Shown here in pieces: positions 20,910 to 29,794 of a stretch of DNA of 64,000 bases; position 1 is the first letter of the stretch, and the number at the start of each line of letters is the position of its first letter. This DNA is from Streptomyces actinomycinicus. GTDB taxonomy: Bacteria; Actinomycetota; Actinomycetes; Streptomycetales; Streptomycetaceae. A model generated the notes under the pieces. That model did not search any database and was not told the DNA's origin. It worked only from the letters and a program-made list of their open reading frames with translations. Location of the stretch: NCBI RefSeq assembly GCF_016741775.1, contig NZ_JAERRK010000003.1:62001-126000 (forward strand), in the 5' to 3' direction. The translations under genes were made by a program, and so were the position numbers.

Positions 20910-20950
20910 GGTTCCGGCTCCTGTCTGGTTGCCGCTGCTTCCACCTCATT

Positions 20951-20977
20951 GACGGCCGGGCCCGCCGATATGTGACA
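20951..20977 (-). promoter_or_regulatory. ECF41-type promoter of the AhpD-like gene
   Basis: On the minus strand TGTCACA (20977-20971), 16 nt, then CGTC (20954-20951) lie 42 nt before ATG 20909. This is the published ECF41 promoter pattern. The identical motif with identical spacing precedes the ECF41-type sigma gene at 54.1 kb. Confidence 0.75.
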
Positions 20978-21074
20978 CGGCTGGATGTGAGCCGCGTCAC
21001 TGCGTCCGGTGGGCGCCGGCACCGCCTGACGGGACCGCCTCTGGCCGCCCGTGCTCCGATCCGACCGGACCTCC

Positions 21075-22400
21075 TCAGGCTACTCGCGCACCTGCCCCCT
21101 GGTTCCCGGTGCCGGCCTCGGCGCCCGCTGGGGCCGCTGCGGCTGCGACTGCGGACGGTGCCGGTGCCGGCGCTGATGTGGTCGCCGGCGCCGGTGCGGG
21201 GCTCTCCTGGGGCAGGTGCCGCATGAGCACCAGGTAGCCGGCCCCGGCGACCGTGCCCACCGCCGCGCACATGCCCCACAGCCACTCCGCGCCGAACCGG
21301 TCGATGACCGCGCCGGACATCAGCGGGGCGATCAGCGCGGCGACGGACCAGGAGAGGCTGTGCATGCCCTGGTAGCGCCCGCGGCCGTGGACCGGGGAGA
21401 GACGGACGACGAGGCCGGCCTGGGTGGGGGCGTTGACGATCTCGGCCAGGGTCCACACGCACACGGTGACCATGAAGACGCCGACGGAGCCGGCGAAGGC
21501 GGTGAGCCCGAACCCGTACCCGGCGACCAGCGAGGAGACGACCATCAGGGTGCGCGGGTCGCGGTGCTCGACGAACCGTGTGACAGGGATCTGCAGGGCC
21601 ACGATCAGGACGCCGTTGACGGCGATGATCAGGCCGTAGTCGGCGGGCGAGAAACCGGCCCGGCCCATGGCCACCGGCAGTCCGACCGAGCCCTGCTGGA
21701 AGATCAGGGCGACGAGGAAGGAGAGCCCGACGACGGCCATGTAGCGGCCGTCGCGCAGCACGGTGACGAGGCTGACGTCGGCCTCCGTCTGCTTGGCCGG
21801 GGCCGTGGGACGGGACTCGGGCAGCTTGGCGAAGACGACGATCGCGCAGGCCAGGGTCATCCCCGCCTCGATCAGGAAGCCGGCGCGGTAGCTGACCTCG
21901 GCGATGAAACCGGCGGCCGTGGAGGAGACCGCGAAGCCGAGGTTGATGGCCCAGTAGTTGAGCGAGAAGGCGCGTACCCGGTCCTCAGGGCGGACGATGT
22001 CGGCCATCATCGCCTGCACCGCCGGCCGGGAGGCGTTGGAGGCCATGCCGACGAGGAAGGCGACGGCGGCGATGGCGACCGGGTCGGTCATGAAGCCGAG
22101 CAGGGCGACGGAGGCGGCCGTGGCGGTCTGGGCGAGGAGCAGGGTCGGCCGCCTGCCGAACCGGTCGGCCATCACCCCGCCGGCCAGCGCGGAGACGACC
22201 CCGCCGAGCCCGTGCACGGAGGCGACGAGACCGGCGTACGAGGCGGAGTAACCGCGGTCGAGCGTGAGGTAGAGGGCCATGAACGTGGCCACGAAGGCGC
22301 CGAGCCGGTTGACCAGCGTGCTGGTCCACAGCCACCAGAACTCGCGGGGGAGACCGGAGACGGACTCCCGGACGGCGCGTCTCACACCGGCTGACGACAT
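21075..22400 (-). CDS. MFS transporter (drug-type)
   Basis: The protein is 441 aa with about 12 hydrophobic segments. The MFS motif A-like loop is GGVMADRFGRRPTLLL between helices 2 and 3. The C-terminal 40 residues are Ala/Pro-rich and cytoplasmic. Similarity is to the MdtG/TetA-type 12-TM exporters; the substrate is not evident. ATG 22400 is chosen because family similarity starts soon after. Confidence 0.82.
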   Translation of the reverse strand: MSSAGVRRAVRESVSGLPREFWWLWTSTLVNRLGAFVATFMALYLTLDRGYSASYAGLVASVHGLGGVVSALAGGVMADRFGRRPTLLLAQTATAASVALLGFMTDPVAIAAVAFLVGMASNASRPAVQAMMADIVRPEDRVRAFSLNYWAINLGFAVSSTAAGFIAEVSYRAGFLIEAGMTLACAIVVFAKLPESRPTAPAKQTEADVSLVTVLRDGRYMAVVGLSFLVALIFQQGSVGLPVAMGRAGFSPADYGLIIAVNGVLIVALQIPVTRFVEHRDPRTLMVVSSLVAGYGFGLTAFAGSVGVFMVTVCVWTLAEIVNAPTQAGLVVRLSPVHGRGRYQGMHSLSWSVAALIAPLMSGAVIDRFGAEWLWGMCAAVGTVAGAGYLVLMRHLPQESPAPAPATTSAPAPAPSAVAAAAAPAGAEAGTGNQGAGARVA

Positions 22401-22564
22401 CGAGAATCCCCCGCGACTGTAAGTGGCCCTAATGGAGGGCACAACTTACCGAGGTGGTGTCCGACGCCGCCACTGGATTAACAGGACACGTCAAGTGAAC
22501 GGCTGTGGGTGGGTGCGGCTGTCCCACGACCCGAGCGCCCGGCACGGCCCCGTAGGCCCTTAGG

Positions 22565-22570
22565 TAGGCT
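22565..22570 (+). promoter_or_regulatory. -10 box (TAGGCT), leaderless gpmA promoter
   Basis: TAGGCT ends 7 nt before ATG 22578, with no Shine-Dalgarno present. Confidence 0.5.
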
Positions 22571-22577
22571 CGAAGCC

Positions 22578-23339
22578 ATGGCCGACGCACCGTACAAGCT
22601 GATCCTCCTCCGCCACGGCGAGAGCGAGTGGAACGCGAAGAACCTGTTCACCGGCTGGGTGGACGTGAACCTGAACGAGAAGGGCGAGAAGGAGGCAGTC
22701 CGCGGTGGCGAGCTTCTGAAGGACGCCGATCTCCTTCCCGACGTGGTCCACACGTCCCTCCAGAAGCGTGCGATCCGCACCGCCCAGCTCGCGCTGGAGT
22801 CCGCGGACCGCCACTGGATCCCGGTCCACCGCTCCTGGCGCCTGAACGAGCGCCACTACGGTGCCCTGCAGGGCAAGGACAAGGCGGCGACGCTCGCGGA
22901 GTTCGGCGAGGAGCAGTTCATGCTCTGGCGCCGCTCGTACGACACCCCGCCGCCCCCGCTGTCGGACGACTCGGAGTTCTCGCAGGCCCACGACGCGCGC
23001 TACGCGACGATCCCGCCGGAGCTGCGCCCGAAGACGGAGTGCCTGAAGGACGTCGTCTTCCGCATGCTCCCGTACTGGTACGACGCCATCGTCCCCGACC
23101 TCCTGACCGGCCGCACGGTCCTGGTCGCAGCCCACGGCAACAGCCTGCGTGCCCTGGTCAAGCACCTCGACGGCATCTCCGACGCGGACATCGCGGGCCT
23201 GAACATCCCGACGGGCATCCCGCTCTACTACGAGCTGGACGCCGACTTCAAGCCGGTCACCCCCGGCGGCAAGTACCTCGACCCCGAGGCGGCCGCAGCG
23301 GCGATCGAGGCGGTCAAGAACCAGGGCAAGAAGAAGTAG
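22578..23339 (+). CDS. gpmA: 2,3-bisphosphoglycerate-dependent phosphoglycerate mutase
   Basis: The protein is 253 aa and converts 3-phosphoglycerate to 2-phosphoglycerate in glycolysis and gluconeogenesis. The phospho-acceptor His13 is in LRHGESEWN, the second catalytic His in [10 protein letters not shown] (about 186), and [15 protein letters not shown] contains the acid residue. Length fits the dPGM family. It is followed by a clear hairpin at 23351. It stands alone, with a leaderless-type promoter. Confidence 0.95.
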   Translation: MADAPYKLILLRHGESEWNAKNLFTGWVDVNLNEKGEKEAVRGGELLKDADLLPDVVHTSLQKRAIRTAQLALESADRHWIPVHRSWRLNERHYGALQGKDKAATLAEFGEEQFMLWRRSYDTPPPPLSDDSEFSQAHDARYATIPPELRPKTECLKDVVFRMLPYWYDAIVPDLLTGRTVLVAAHGNSLRALVKHLDGISDADIAGLNIPTGIPLYYELDADFKPVTPGGKYLDPEAAAAAIEAVKNQGKKK

Positions 23340-23350
23340 CCTTCGTGATC

Positions 23351-23392
23351 ATGCCCCTGATCTGTGCTTTCGGTCCGGATCGGGGGCATTTT
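23351..23392. terminator. Rho-independent terminator after gpmA
   Basis: ATGCCCCTGATC pairs with GATCGGGGGCAT (one mismatch) and is followed by TTTT. Confidence 0.7.
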
Positions 23393-23416
23393 CACGGCCT
23401 GGGACCTCGTTCGGGA

Positions 23417-23445
23417 GCGCCCCGCGGCGCGTCGCCGCGGGGCGC
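23417..23445. terminator. Bidirectional GC hairpin
   Basis: GCGCCCCGCGGCG and CGCCGCGGGGCGC form a perfect 13-bp stem 10 bp beyond the stop of the secreted peptide gene (23456), which is read towards it. Confidence 0.6.
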
Positions 23446-23455
23446 CTTGTGGGTT

Positions 23456-23668
23456 TTAGTCGACCTGCTCCCCGTCGTACGTGCCGCCCTTGCAGTAGTT
23501 GCCCGACTCGTTGATCGCGGGCGTTCCGCCGCCCTGCTTGCACTGGGACGGGGTGACGTAGGACGGGGCGCCCTGTGCGGTGGCGGAGGCGGTGGCGGCG
23601 CCTGTGAGGCCGAGTCCGGCGAGGGCTGCCGTGGTGATGACGGCGGCGAGGGTTCGTCGAATGCGCAT
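23456..23668 (-). CDS. Small secreted protein (70 aa) with a Cys pair
   Basis: A signal peptide (RRTLLAAV-type start, cleavage after ATASATA near residue 30) is followed by a 40-aa mature peptide with two Cys (SQCKQGGG, NYCKGGTYDG). It resembles the protein at 26065-26271 in size, signal and the spacing of an N-terminal Cys and Gly-rich loop (xxCxxGGG / xxCTAAGG). I do not know the function. AGGGGAA precedes ATG 23668. Confidence 0.65.
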   Translation of the reverse strand: MRIRRTLAAVITTAALAGLGLTGAATASATAQGAPSYVTPSQCKQGGGTPAINESGNYCKGGTYDGEQVD

Positions 23669-23855
23669 GTGGTTCCCCTTTCACGGATTGCCTCGGTGGG
23701 GGCACTAGCCAGCCTGATCTTCACCCATGTGGGTGGCACGTCAGGTTGCGCCATTCGGGTGAAAAATTGCCGTCGGTCACGAGGCGGGACCGAGGCCTGC
23801 CCGAGGCCTGCCTGCAGCCGTCGGCGGTCGGGCCGGCCGACGGCGTCCGCGTCGG

Positions 23856-25328
23856 TCAGCCGGTGTGGAGAGTGCCGGTGTAGACGTCCGTACGGTTCTG
23901 GGGTGTGCCGGAGTTGGTCTCGGTGAGCACCGCCCGTACTCCCTTGCCGTCTGCCACCAGGCCCTGGTAATCGCCGAGGAAGTAGCCCCCGGCGAACGGT
24001 GCCTGCAGCCAGTCGAAGACCCGCGAGATCCGTCGTTCGGTCCGGAGCTTCGGGTTTCCGTGCCGCAGCGTGGCCAGCTGGTAGGCGGTGGGCAGGGTGG
24101 TGGTGTTGCCGGGCTCGAGGAAGCGCAGGTCGTAGTACGTGAGCGCGACCGTGCCCCGCTCGGTGACCGCGATCGACGGTGAGAAGGCCGGAACGCCCTT
24201 GGGGCTGATCAGCTCCGGGGGTCCCCAGGTGCGTCCGCCGTCGGTGGACCGCACGAGCTGGACGGAGTCGAACTTTCCACCGGAGAAGTCCGAGCCCTCG
24301 TAGGCCATGTACAGCGTGCCTGTCTCGGGGTCGACGGCCGGGCTCGGCAGTGTGGTCCCGTCGCGCAGCAGTTTGGTGGGATCGTTCGGGTCGACCTCCG
24401 GTACGGAGGTGTCCCGGGCCACCGTGACCGGGGCGCTCCAGGTCTCTCCGGCGTCGGTCGAGGTGACCACTTCGTAGCGGGCTTCGGTGACGGTGCTCAG
24501 GTCGTCGGCGTAGGTGATCCGGTCGAAGAAGTCGTACAGGGTGCCGGTGCACCGGTCGACGACGATCAGATGGCCGATCGTCTGGGTGTTGGGCACGGCG
24601 CTGGTCTCGACGAACGGGCGGGCCTTGCTCCAGGTGCGTCCGCCGTCGCGGGTGAGGGAGATGTAGCCGGGGCCGTCGAGGGAGCCGGGGCCGGGCGGGT
24701 CGTTGTCGAGGCGGTTCCAGACCTGGTAGGCGGTTCCCTTGCGGATCGGGTCGGCGGTGAGTGTGGGCTTGTCGTTGAAGAACGGCTGCTCGTCGACGTG
24801 CGTGGTGGTGAGGTTCTGCCAAGTGCGGCCGCCGTCGCGGGACGTGACTGCGAGGAGGGCGCTGCGCGTGCTCTTCGTGAAGTCGATGCCCTCCCCGCCG
24901 GCGTAGACCGTGCCGTCCGGTCCGGTGCTGACCCAGGGGTCGGAGGCCCGTTCGTAGTCCGCGCCGCCGGGGGCGCACAGGCTGAACGGCAGCGTGCTCC
25001 GGTGGAAGGTGCGGCCGTCCGTGGTCCAGCCGGCCGCCAGGCCCCGGGCACCGCCGTCGTTCCAGCGGTCCTGCTGGAACACGGTGACCACGCGCTTGGG
25101 GTCGCGCGGATCGACGGACAGGTACGGCTCGACCTCGGTGGCCGGGTAGACGACGCTGTCGGGGGACCTCGCTCCGATGGTGCAGTTCGCGTACGGGTCG
25201 CCGTGGGACACCTTGACCAGTGGTGTGCCCTCGGGGTCCCGTACGGCCGCGGCGGGAGTCGTGCCGGTGACCGTGACGAGCAGGAGCGCGGCGGTGGTGA
25301 CGGCGGTCAGGGGCAGGAAGACGCGCAT
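23856..25328 (-). CDS. Secreted sialidase-superfamily (BNR repeat) protein
   Basis: The protein is 490 aa. A signal peptide (residues 1-27) precedes a six-bladed propeller with at least four Asp boxes (SxDxGxTW): near residues 166 (TSRDGGRTW), 229 (LTRDGGRTW), 293 (TSTDAGETW) and 364 (RSTDGGRTW). The family includes exo-sialidases and other glycosidases; no sialidase arginine triad is obvious, so the enzymatic type is unproven. GGAGGAGA precedes ATG 25328. It stands between small secreted proteins. Confidence 0.75.
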   Translation of the reverse strand: MRVFLPLTAVTTAALLLVTVTGTTPAAAVRDPEGTPLVKVSHGDPYANCTIGARSPDSVVYPATEVEPYLSVDPRDPKRVVTVFQQDRWNDGGARGLAAGWTTDGRTFHRSTLPFSLCAPGGADYERASDPWVSTGPDGTVYAGGEGIDFTKSTRSALLAVTSRDGGRTWQNLTTTHVDEQPFFNDKPTLTADPIRKGTAYQVWNRLDNDPPGPGSLDGPGYISLTRDGGRTWSKARPFVETSAVPNTQTIGHLIVVDRCTGTLYDFFDRITYADDLSTVTEARYEVVTSTDAGETWSAPVTVARDTSVPEVDPNDPTKLLRDGTTLPSPAVDPETGTLYMAYEGSDFSGGKFDSVQLVRSTDGGRTWGPPELISPKGVPAFSPSIAVTERGTVALTYYDLRFLEPGNTTTLPTAYQLATLRHGNPKLRTERRISRVFDWLQAPFAGGYFLGDYQGLVADGKGVRAVLTETNSGTPQNRTDVYTGTLHTG

Positions 25329-25464
25329 GCGGGATCTCCTCCGGGCCTGTCGGCCGGGGTACGGGACCGCCGTCTCGGGGCGGCCTGGGGCGCGGAGGCA
25401 TACCGGAACGCGAGGGGTGGGGCGACTCCGCTTGGTCCTTTTCGGCGTTGCAGCCGGTGCCCTT

Positions 25465-25586
25465 GATGGGCCGAACGACGGAGTCGTCTGATGGGCCGAG
25501 CGGCGGAGTCGTCTGATGGGCCGAGCGGCGGAGTCGTCCGACGGCCGAAGGACGGAGTCGTCCGATGGCCGAAGGACGGAGTCACC
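25465..25586. repeat. 25-bp tandem repeat, 5 copies
   Basis: Units begin GATGGGCCGAACGACGGAGT and are 25, 25, 25, 24 and 23 bp long. They alternate between AACGACGG and AGCGGCGG versions. Confidence 0.85.
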
Positions 25587-25920
25587 CCGGGGCCGTCGAG
25601 GAGCACGGCGGAGCCGGCCGGCGGGTGCAACGTGCCGGTCGGCTCCTTGGTCGTGCTGTTATGGCGCCGTCTGGTAGGTCCCCGGAGAGGGCCGTGGACC
25701 GCGTGCCGGCCGGCGGTGCCGGCCTTGGCTCAGCCGGGCTGGAGCGGGATCGCGATCAAGCGCAGCCGGGAGATCCGAGTCAATACAGCCGGGAGATGCG
25801 AACGACCTCGCCGGTCACTGTGTGACGACATGGCCGAGGCCGTTCAGGACGGCGGCGAGCGTGGTGTTCAGGACGGCACGCAGTCTCGAAGCGGTGAGGG
25901 CCTCGGCTTCGAGACGGACC

Positions 25921-26010
25921 GCGGGTCGGCGTCCACCGTCGAGAGGGCCGCGGGTCGGCGTCCACCGTCGAGAGGGCCGCGGGGGCGAGAGGGCCGCGGA
26001 GGCGAGAGGG
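25921..26010. repeat. 29-bp tandem repeat, two exact copies plus partial
   Basis: Units starting GCGGGTCGGCGTCCACCGTC occur at 25921 and 25950. Shorter GCGGxGGCGAGAGGG pieces follow. Confidence 0.8.
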
Positions 26011-26064
26011 TCCACCGCGTCGGGTGCACCGGCCGGACCGGCTGCCCAGCCGTGCACGGACCGG

Positions 26065-26271
26065 TCAGGTGATCGCCTGCGAGGTCCCGTCCGGCAGCGC
26101 GCAGGTTTCGCCGGCGTAGGGGCGTGCAACGATCTGTCCGCCGGCGGCCGTGCAGTCGTCTCTGGAGATGTTCGGAGACGAGGCGGCCCCGGCGCTGACA
26201 GTGCCGACGGCGCTCACGCCGGCCAGGGTTGCCGCGGCCAGGGCGAGGCCCAGGATTCTTCGCATGCGCAT
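26065..26271 (-). CDS. Small secreted protein (68 aa), paralogue-like of 23456-23668
   Basis: A signal peptide (MRMRRILGLALAAATLAG, cleavage after SAGAAS near residue 30) is followed by a mature peptide with Cys in SRDDCTAAGGQ and GETCALPDG. The layout matches the protein at 23456: two Cys, Gly-rich loop and Thr/Ser/Asp tail. GGAGGAGGAAG precedes ATG 26271. The function is unknown. Confidence 0.65.
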   Translation of the reverse strand: MRMRRILGLALAAATLAGVSAVGTVSAGAASSPNISRDDCTAAGGQIVARPYAGETCALPDGTSQAIT

Positions 26272-26432
26272 GACTTCCTCCTCCTCTCAGGCGCCTTCGT
26301 TCGGCCTTCGGGAAGGACAAGTCTCAGGACGACGGCGCCCTCTTACTCAGCATGGGCGTTGCGCATGAGGCTCGCGAGGCGAGGCGAGGCGAGGCTGGGC
26401 GCCGTGCCGGGCGACTGCCCGGGCGCGGTCCT

Positions 26433-26708
26433 CTAACGCGGTTCGCCGGCCGCCGCCCGGCAGGCACCGGTCGCGGCACCGCCCGCCACTCCGGCCCCGG
26501 TCAGCCCGGTCACACAACCCTGCAGGTCCCCGACCACGCCACGGCTGCAGGCCGCTGTGACGGCGTCGGAAGCGGTGGCACCGGCCAGTTCGGCCATCTT
26601 CGTGCAGGCGGGGATGTCCGCCCGGGCCGTGGGAGCGGCGATGACCGCACCGCTGAGGGTGAGGGTCAGGCCGGTGAGGGCACCGGCGATACGGGTCGAC
26701 GTGCGCAT
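26433..26708 (-). CDS. Small secreted Cys-rich protein (91 aa)
   Basis: A signal peptide ends ATAPTARADIPA-like (about residue 31). The mature part has four Cys (IPACTKM, TAACSRG, LQGCVTG, ATGACRA) in a mostly helical, Ala/Gly-rich chain of about 60 residues, which could form two disulfides. ATG 26708 has a GGCAGG site upstream. Together with 23456 and 26065 it makes a local group of exported mini-proteins. Confidence 0.6.
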   Translation of the reverse strand: MRTSTRIAGALTGLTLTLSGAVIAAPTARADIPACTKMAELAGATASDAVTAACSRGVVGDLQGCVTGLTGAGVAGGAATGACRAAAGEPR

Positions 26709-26870
26709 GGGAGCACCTGCCTTCCGGATCGGTCGCGCGGTCCTGGTCCCGGTGGGCCGGTGCCACGCCGTAAGAGGGCCCCGGACCGGATGAGACGCAC
26801 TCGGACCTCCACTCGCGGGCCCCTCACTCCAGCGTCGCATCCTCTCCCCGGCCCGTCCTGGGCGGGCCCG

Positions 26871-27065
26871 TCACGCCTGGATACGGCGGACCCTCACGCG
26901 GACCGAGACCAGGAAGGCCGGCGGGAGGACGGTGAGCAGGTCGGCGCCCACGCGCATGGCGAGCGTCGCCCCTGCGATGCCGATGATTCCGAGGTGCAAT
27001 TCACGTGGGACGAGGTCGATCCGCAGCCCGGGGCGTGGCACCATGGCTTTCTCCGTTGGTTGCAT
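26871..27065 (-). CDS. Small membrane protein (64 aa)
   Basis: One hydrophobic segment (about residues 25-54; LGIIGIAGATLAMRVGADLL) lies between a basic N-terminus and a basic tail (VRVRVRRIQA). AGGAGGAC at ideal spacing before ATG 27065 supports a real gene. I do not recognise the family. Confidence 0.6.
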   Translation of the reverse strand: MQPTEKAMVPRPGLRIDLVPRELHLGIIGIAGATLAMRVGADLLTVLPPAFLVSVRVRVRRIQA

Positions 27066-27718
27066 GTGTCCTCCTGTAAGAGCGGAAGAATGTGTGCCGA
27101 CGGGGTGAGGGGTCGCCCATGCCAGTGAGCGGCCCTTCTTGCTTTCGCATGACGGCATGACGGACCTTAGCCGCCCAATGCATGCACCACAAATGTGCAG
27201 TTGAACGCCCCGGCGAGATCACAATGCACACCGAAAAGGGATTACGCAACGCCGTAGGACTCCCGGGGGCGGGTGGTTGCGGAGCCCTTCGGAAGCCGTG
27301 CCCGCCAAGTCACCAGGTATCCCAGCAGGTTGCGACTTCGGTTCCCAACTCTTTTCCTACCCGGCTTACAACGTCCGTTAGGGACGTCCGTTAGGAACGT
27401 CCGTTAGGAGTTCCAGTTAAGAACTTCGGGTTAAGAGCTTCGGGTTAAGAGCTTCGGGTTAGGAACATCGGTTTAGGAGCATCGGGTTAGAGACTTCGGT
27501 TAGTAGCGTCCGTTAGGGGCCTCGGTTTGAGGCCTCGGAGAATTGCTGGTCAAAGTCCGCGCGGGACCCCGTCAGCCTCCGGGGCGGACAGCAACTGCCG
27601 CGATTCTGGCATCCACCGCTGACAGCCCCGCCCACAGCCAGGGCGCTCGCTGACAACCACACCGGGGTCGGATTTCCGGGAGCGGTCGGGGGTCAATTGC
27701 AGTGGGCGTTGACACTCG
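27066..27718. other. 653-bp AT-richer gap with short tandem array
   Basis: The composition is unlike Streptomyces coding DNA, and GC is visibly lower around 27160-27260 and 27350-27540. It holds the 13-14-bp array at 27371-27538. No gene is seen. Confidence 0.6.
27371..27538. repeat. 13-14-bp TTAGG-type tandem array, about 12 units
   Basis: The degenerate consensus is RCNTCSGKTTAGGA. Early units are 13 bp (ACGTCCGTTAGGA), middle units 14 bp (GCTTCGGGTTAAGA) and the last ones 13 bp again. Each unit has a TTA/TTAG core. The low GC and phased TTA core are exceptional for this genome. Confidence 0.85.
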
Positions 27719-28102
27719 CTACCAGATCCACATCCCGCCGCGGACGGAAGTCCGGCCGCTCTCGTCGACGCCGACCAGGTGGGCCGATTCGGGGCCCCCG
27801 CTTGAAGCGGAGTCCAGCGGGACGACGAAGCGGTGCTCCTCGAAGTGCAGCGCGAGAGTCCGATTCGGGACCAGTTCATGGCCGTCGACGGTCTTGCCGA
27901 TGTAGCAGCGCATGAACTCCAGCGACCCCGGTGCGGGAAAGCGCCACGCGCGGCCCCCGTACACCCCCAAGGGGTCGCTCAAAGCCCGCAGAACCGGTCC
28001 GTCGAAGTGCAGCTCGACGTAGTCGCGCACGAAGGACACGGCGCTGACCTCCAAGCCCATGAGCAGCTGGAGCGGGTCCTCGGAGTCATGCGCGATGTTC
28101 AC
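27719..28102 (-). CDS. Hypothetical protein (127 aa)
   Basis: The codon bias is that of a real gene. The protein has alternating strands and ends in GRTSVRGGMWIW; motifs such as YVELHFDGPVLRA and CYIGKTVDGHE are visible but I do not recognise a family. GTG 28102 is the best start; longer versions lose codon bias. No signal peptide or membrane segment is present. The DUF4097 gene is divergent. Confidence 0.6.
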   Translation of the reverse strand: MNIAHDSEDPLQLLMGLEVSAVSFVRDYVELHFDGPVLRALSDPLGVYGGRAWRFPAPGSLEFMRCYIGKTVDGHELVPNRTLALHFEEHRFVVPLDSASSGGPESAHLVGVDESGRTSVRGGMWIW

Positions 28103-28283
28103 AGATCCATGCTGCCAGAAGCCTCCGGCCGCCCCATCGGTCCGGCCGACCCGCGATGCACGTCCGGCACTCAGGGGATCCCCCCTCCTGGTCCGGGGTT
28201 TTCCCCATCGTGGGCCGGACTGTGGCTGCGTATGGTCGAAGTGACTGATCGTCGCTCCAACTCGCTCCACCAGGGGGAACCCC

Positions 28284-28628
28284 ATGCAGCGCCCGCGGAC
28301 GCGCGTCCTTGCGACAGTGGTGGTGACGGGTCCCGTGAAGCTACGCACGTCCAACGGTGACGTCACCGTCGAGGACGCCCGAGGCGGCGCCATCGACGCC
28401 CGGACCTCGAACGGGGAGATGACGATCGACACGGCCGCCCCGCAGAACATCAAGGCCCGCACGACCAACGGCAACCTCACGGTGACGGCCCCGCCCGCGA
28501 CTGACCGCATCTCAGCGGACGACTCCCAAGGCGACAAGGAAGTGGCCTTCAAGGACGACCCGTCGGGCAAGTACCGCCTGGACCTGTCGACGACGAACGG
28601 CGACCTGACCGTCGGACCGGGGGACTGA
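28284..28628 (+). CDS. Truncated DUF4097-family (adhesin-like beta-helix) protein
   Basis: The protein is 114 aa. It has repeated strand units (LRTSNGDVTVEDARGG, DARTSNGEMTI, ARTTNGNLTV, LSTTNGDLTVG) typical of the C-terminal half of DUF4097 proteins, which are usually 200-280 aa. The first 15 residues (MQRPRTRVLATVVVTG) look like the beginning of a lipoprotein signal that stops before the hydrophobic core and lipobox. An in-frame deletion has probably joined the start to the second half, so the product is unlikely to be exported. AGGGGGAA precedes ATG 28284. Confidence 0.6.
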   Translation: MQRPRTRVLATVVVTGPVKLRTSNGDVTVEDARGGAIDARTSNGEMTIDTAAPQNIKARTTNGNLTVTAPPATDRISADDSQGDKEVAFKDDPSGKYRLDLSTTNGDLTVGPGD

Positions 28629-28783
28629 GCGCTCCCCCTTCGAAGGGGGGCACTGCCGTGACGAGCGACGCCTTCGGTGCCGACCTCAGTTCTTGCTCAG
28701 GACATCCGCGGAAGCGTCGCCTCCGGCGCGGCCCCGCCCTACGGTCACCGTGTCCGACCGTCCCCGTAGTGAGCCTGAGGAAG

Positions 28784-29458
28784 ATGTCACCGGAGCCGAT
28801 TCCTGCCGAGCAAGGTCACCCCTACCGCCGAGGAACCGGCCCCAACGGCGTGGGTCGGCATGTCAGGGCCGCTGCGACGCTCATGGCTGTCGCCGCGTTC
28901 ACCGCGCTCGCCGCCGGCTGCGGCGGTCAAGGCAGCCACAGCAGCCACAGCAGCCACGACAGACACGGGAGCCACAACAGCCACAGCAGTCACGGCAGTC
29001 ACAGCGAGTACACCACCGGTTCAGGGCACGCCGACCGCACGTCGTCCTCCTCCTCACCGTCATCCTCCTCCTCACCGTCAGCCGCATCCTCACCGTCATC
29101 CCCCTCCTCGTCGGTGGCCCCTCACGCAGCGCACATCTCCGGTGACTCCATGGCCGCCGCTCCGGCCCTGCCAGGCGGAAAGGTCGTCGCCGAGGCGGTG
29201 AACGTCGGCGGAAATCGGGAGATGGACATCGAGGGCGGGCTGAAGGCCGGGGCGTTGTCGGTTCTGGTGGACTGCCGGGGTGCGGGAAAGCTGACGGTCC
29301 GGGTCGAGCCCGTCGGGCTGAACTTCCCGATGACCTGCGCCGCCGGGGAGGTCAGCAGCGTCCATAACCAGGTGGAGGTGGGGCACCCCCGGCCCCGAGG
29401 AACGGTGAGCGTGACGGCGTCCTCCGGTGTGCGCTGGGCCATCACCGTCGGACAGTGA
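28784..29458 (+). CDS. His/Ser-rich lipoprotein
   Basis: The protein is 224 aa. The lipobox is LAAGC (Cys46), followed by a run of HSS/HGS/HDR repeats (about residues 51-76), a Ser/Pro-rich linker and a globular C-terminal domain (VLVDCRGAGKLTVRVEP, FPMTC). The N-terminus before the signal is long, so the start may be a later codon. Clusters of His beside Ser suggest metal (Zn, Ni, Cu) binding at the cell surface; that is inference. Confidence 0.6.
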   Translation: MSPEPIPAEQGHPYRRGTGPNGVGRHVRAAATLMAVAAFTALAAGCGGQGSHSSHSSHDRHGSHNSHSSHGSHSEYTTGSGHADRTSSSSSPSSSSSPSAASSPSSPSSSVAPHAAHISGDSMAAAPALPGGKVVAEAVNVGGNREMDIEGGLKAGALSVLVDCRGAGKLTVRVEPVGLNFPMTCAAGEVSSVHNQVEVGHPRPRGTVSVTASSGVRWAITVGQ

Positions 29459-29794
29459 TGCTCCGAGAACGCTCCGGGACCATCGGTCGAAAAGACAAGA
29501 CCGAAGTACGCCGGTGACCGAGCCACCTCCCGAGCCGTCAGCGATCGAGTCCCCGACGCCGGTGACCTGGTGCGCGAGGGCGATGAGCGAGTCCGCAACC
29601 GCGTTGGTGAGCCCGCCCGGCCGGCCGGCGGCGGAGTCGTGAGGGCGGCGGGGCAACCGTTCGTTTCGGTCGCGTACTTTCCCCGCACGGGGAACTCGGT
29701 AGGCGGAACGGGGCTGTGCTGTCCGGGCGGGCCGGGGGCCGGCGGGACACTGGTGGACCAAGTCGGATGAGCGTGTGCCGCGGGGGTGGTGCGG

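Larger units (their letters stand above)
25329..26064. other. 736-bp gap with two tandem repeats
   Basis: No gene with Streptomyces codon bias runs across this gap. It holds a 25-bp array (25465-25586) and a 29-bp array (25921-25978, with decayed units to about 26010). A fragment read on the minus strand (RLRAVLNTTLAAVLNGLGHVV, ending 25818) may be a remnant. Confidence 0.5.

Noticed and set aside
25818..25915. Remnant gene on the minus strand (RLRAVLNTTLAAVLNG)
   Set aside because: Too short and not matched to a family I know; mentioned only in the gap entry.
27371..27538. Telomere repeats
   Set aside because: Streptomyces ends are palindromic and protein-capped, and the units are degenerate; the site is surrounded by core genes.
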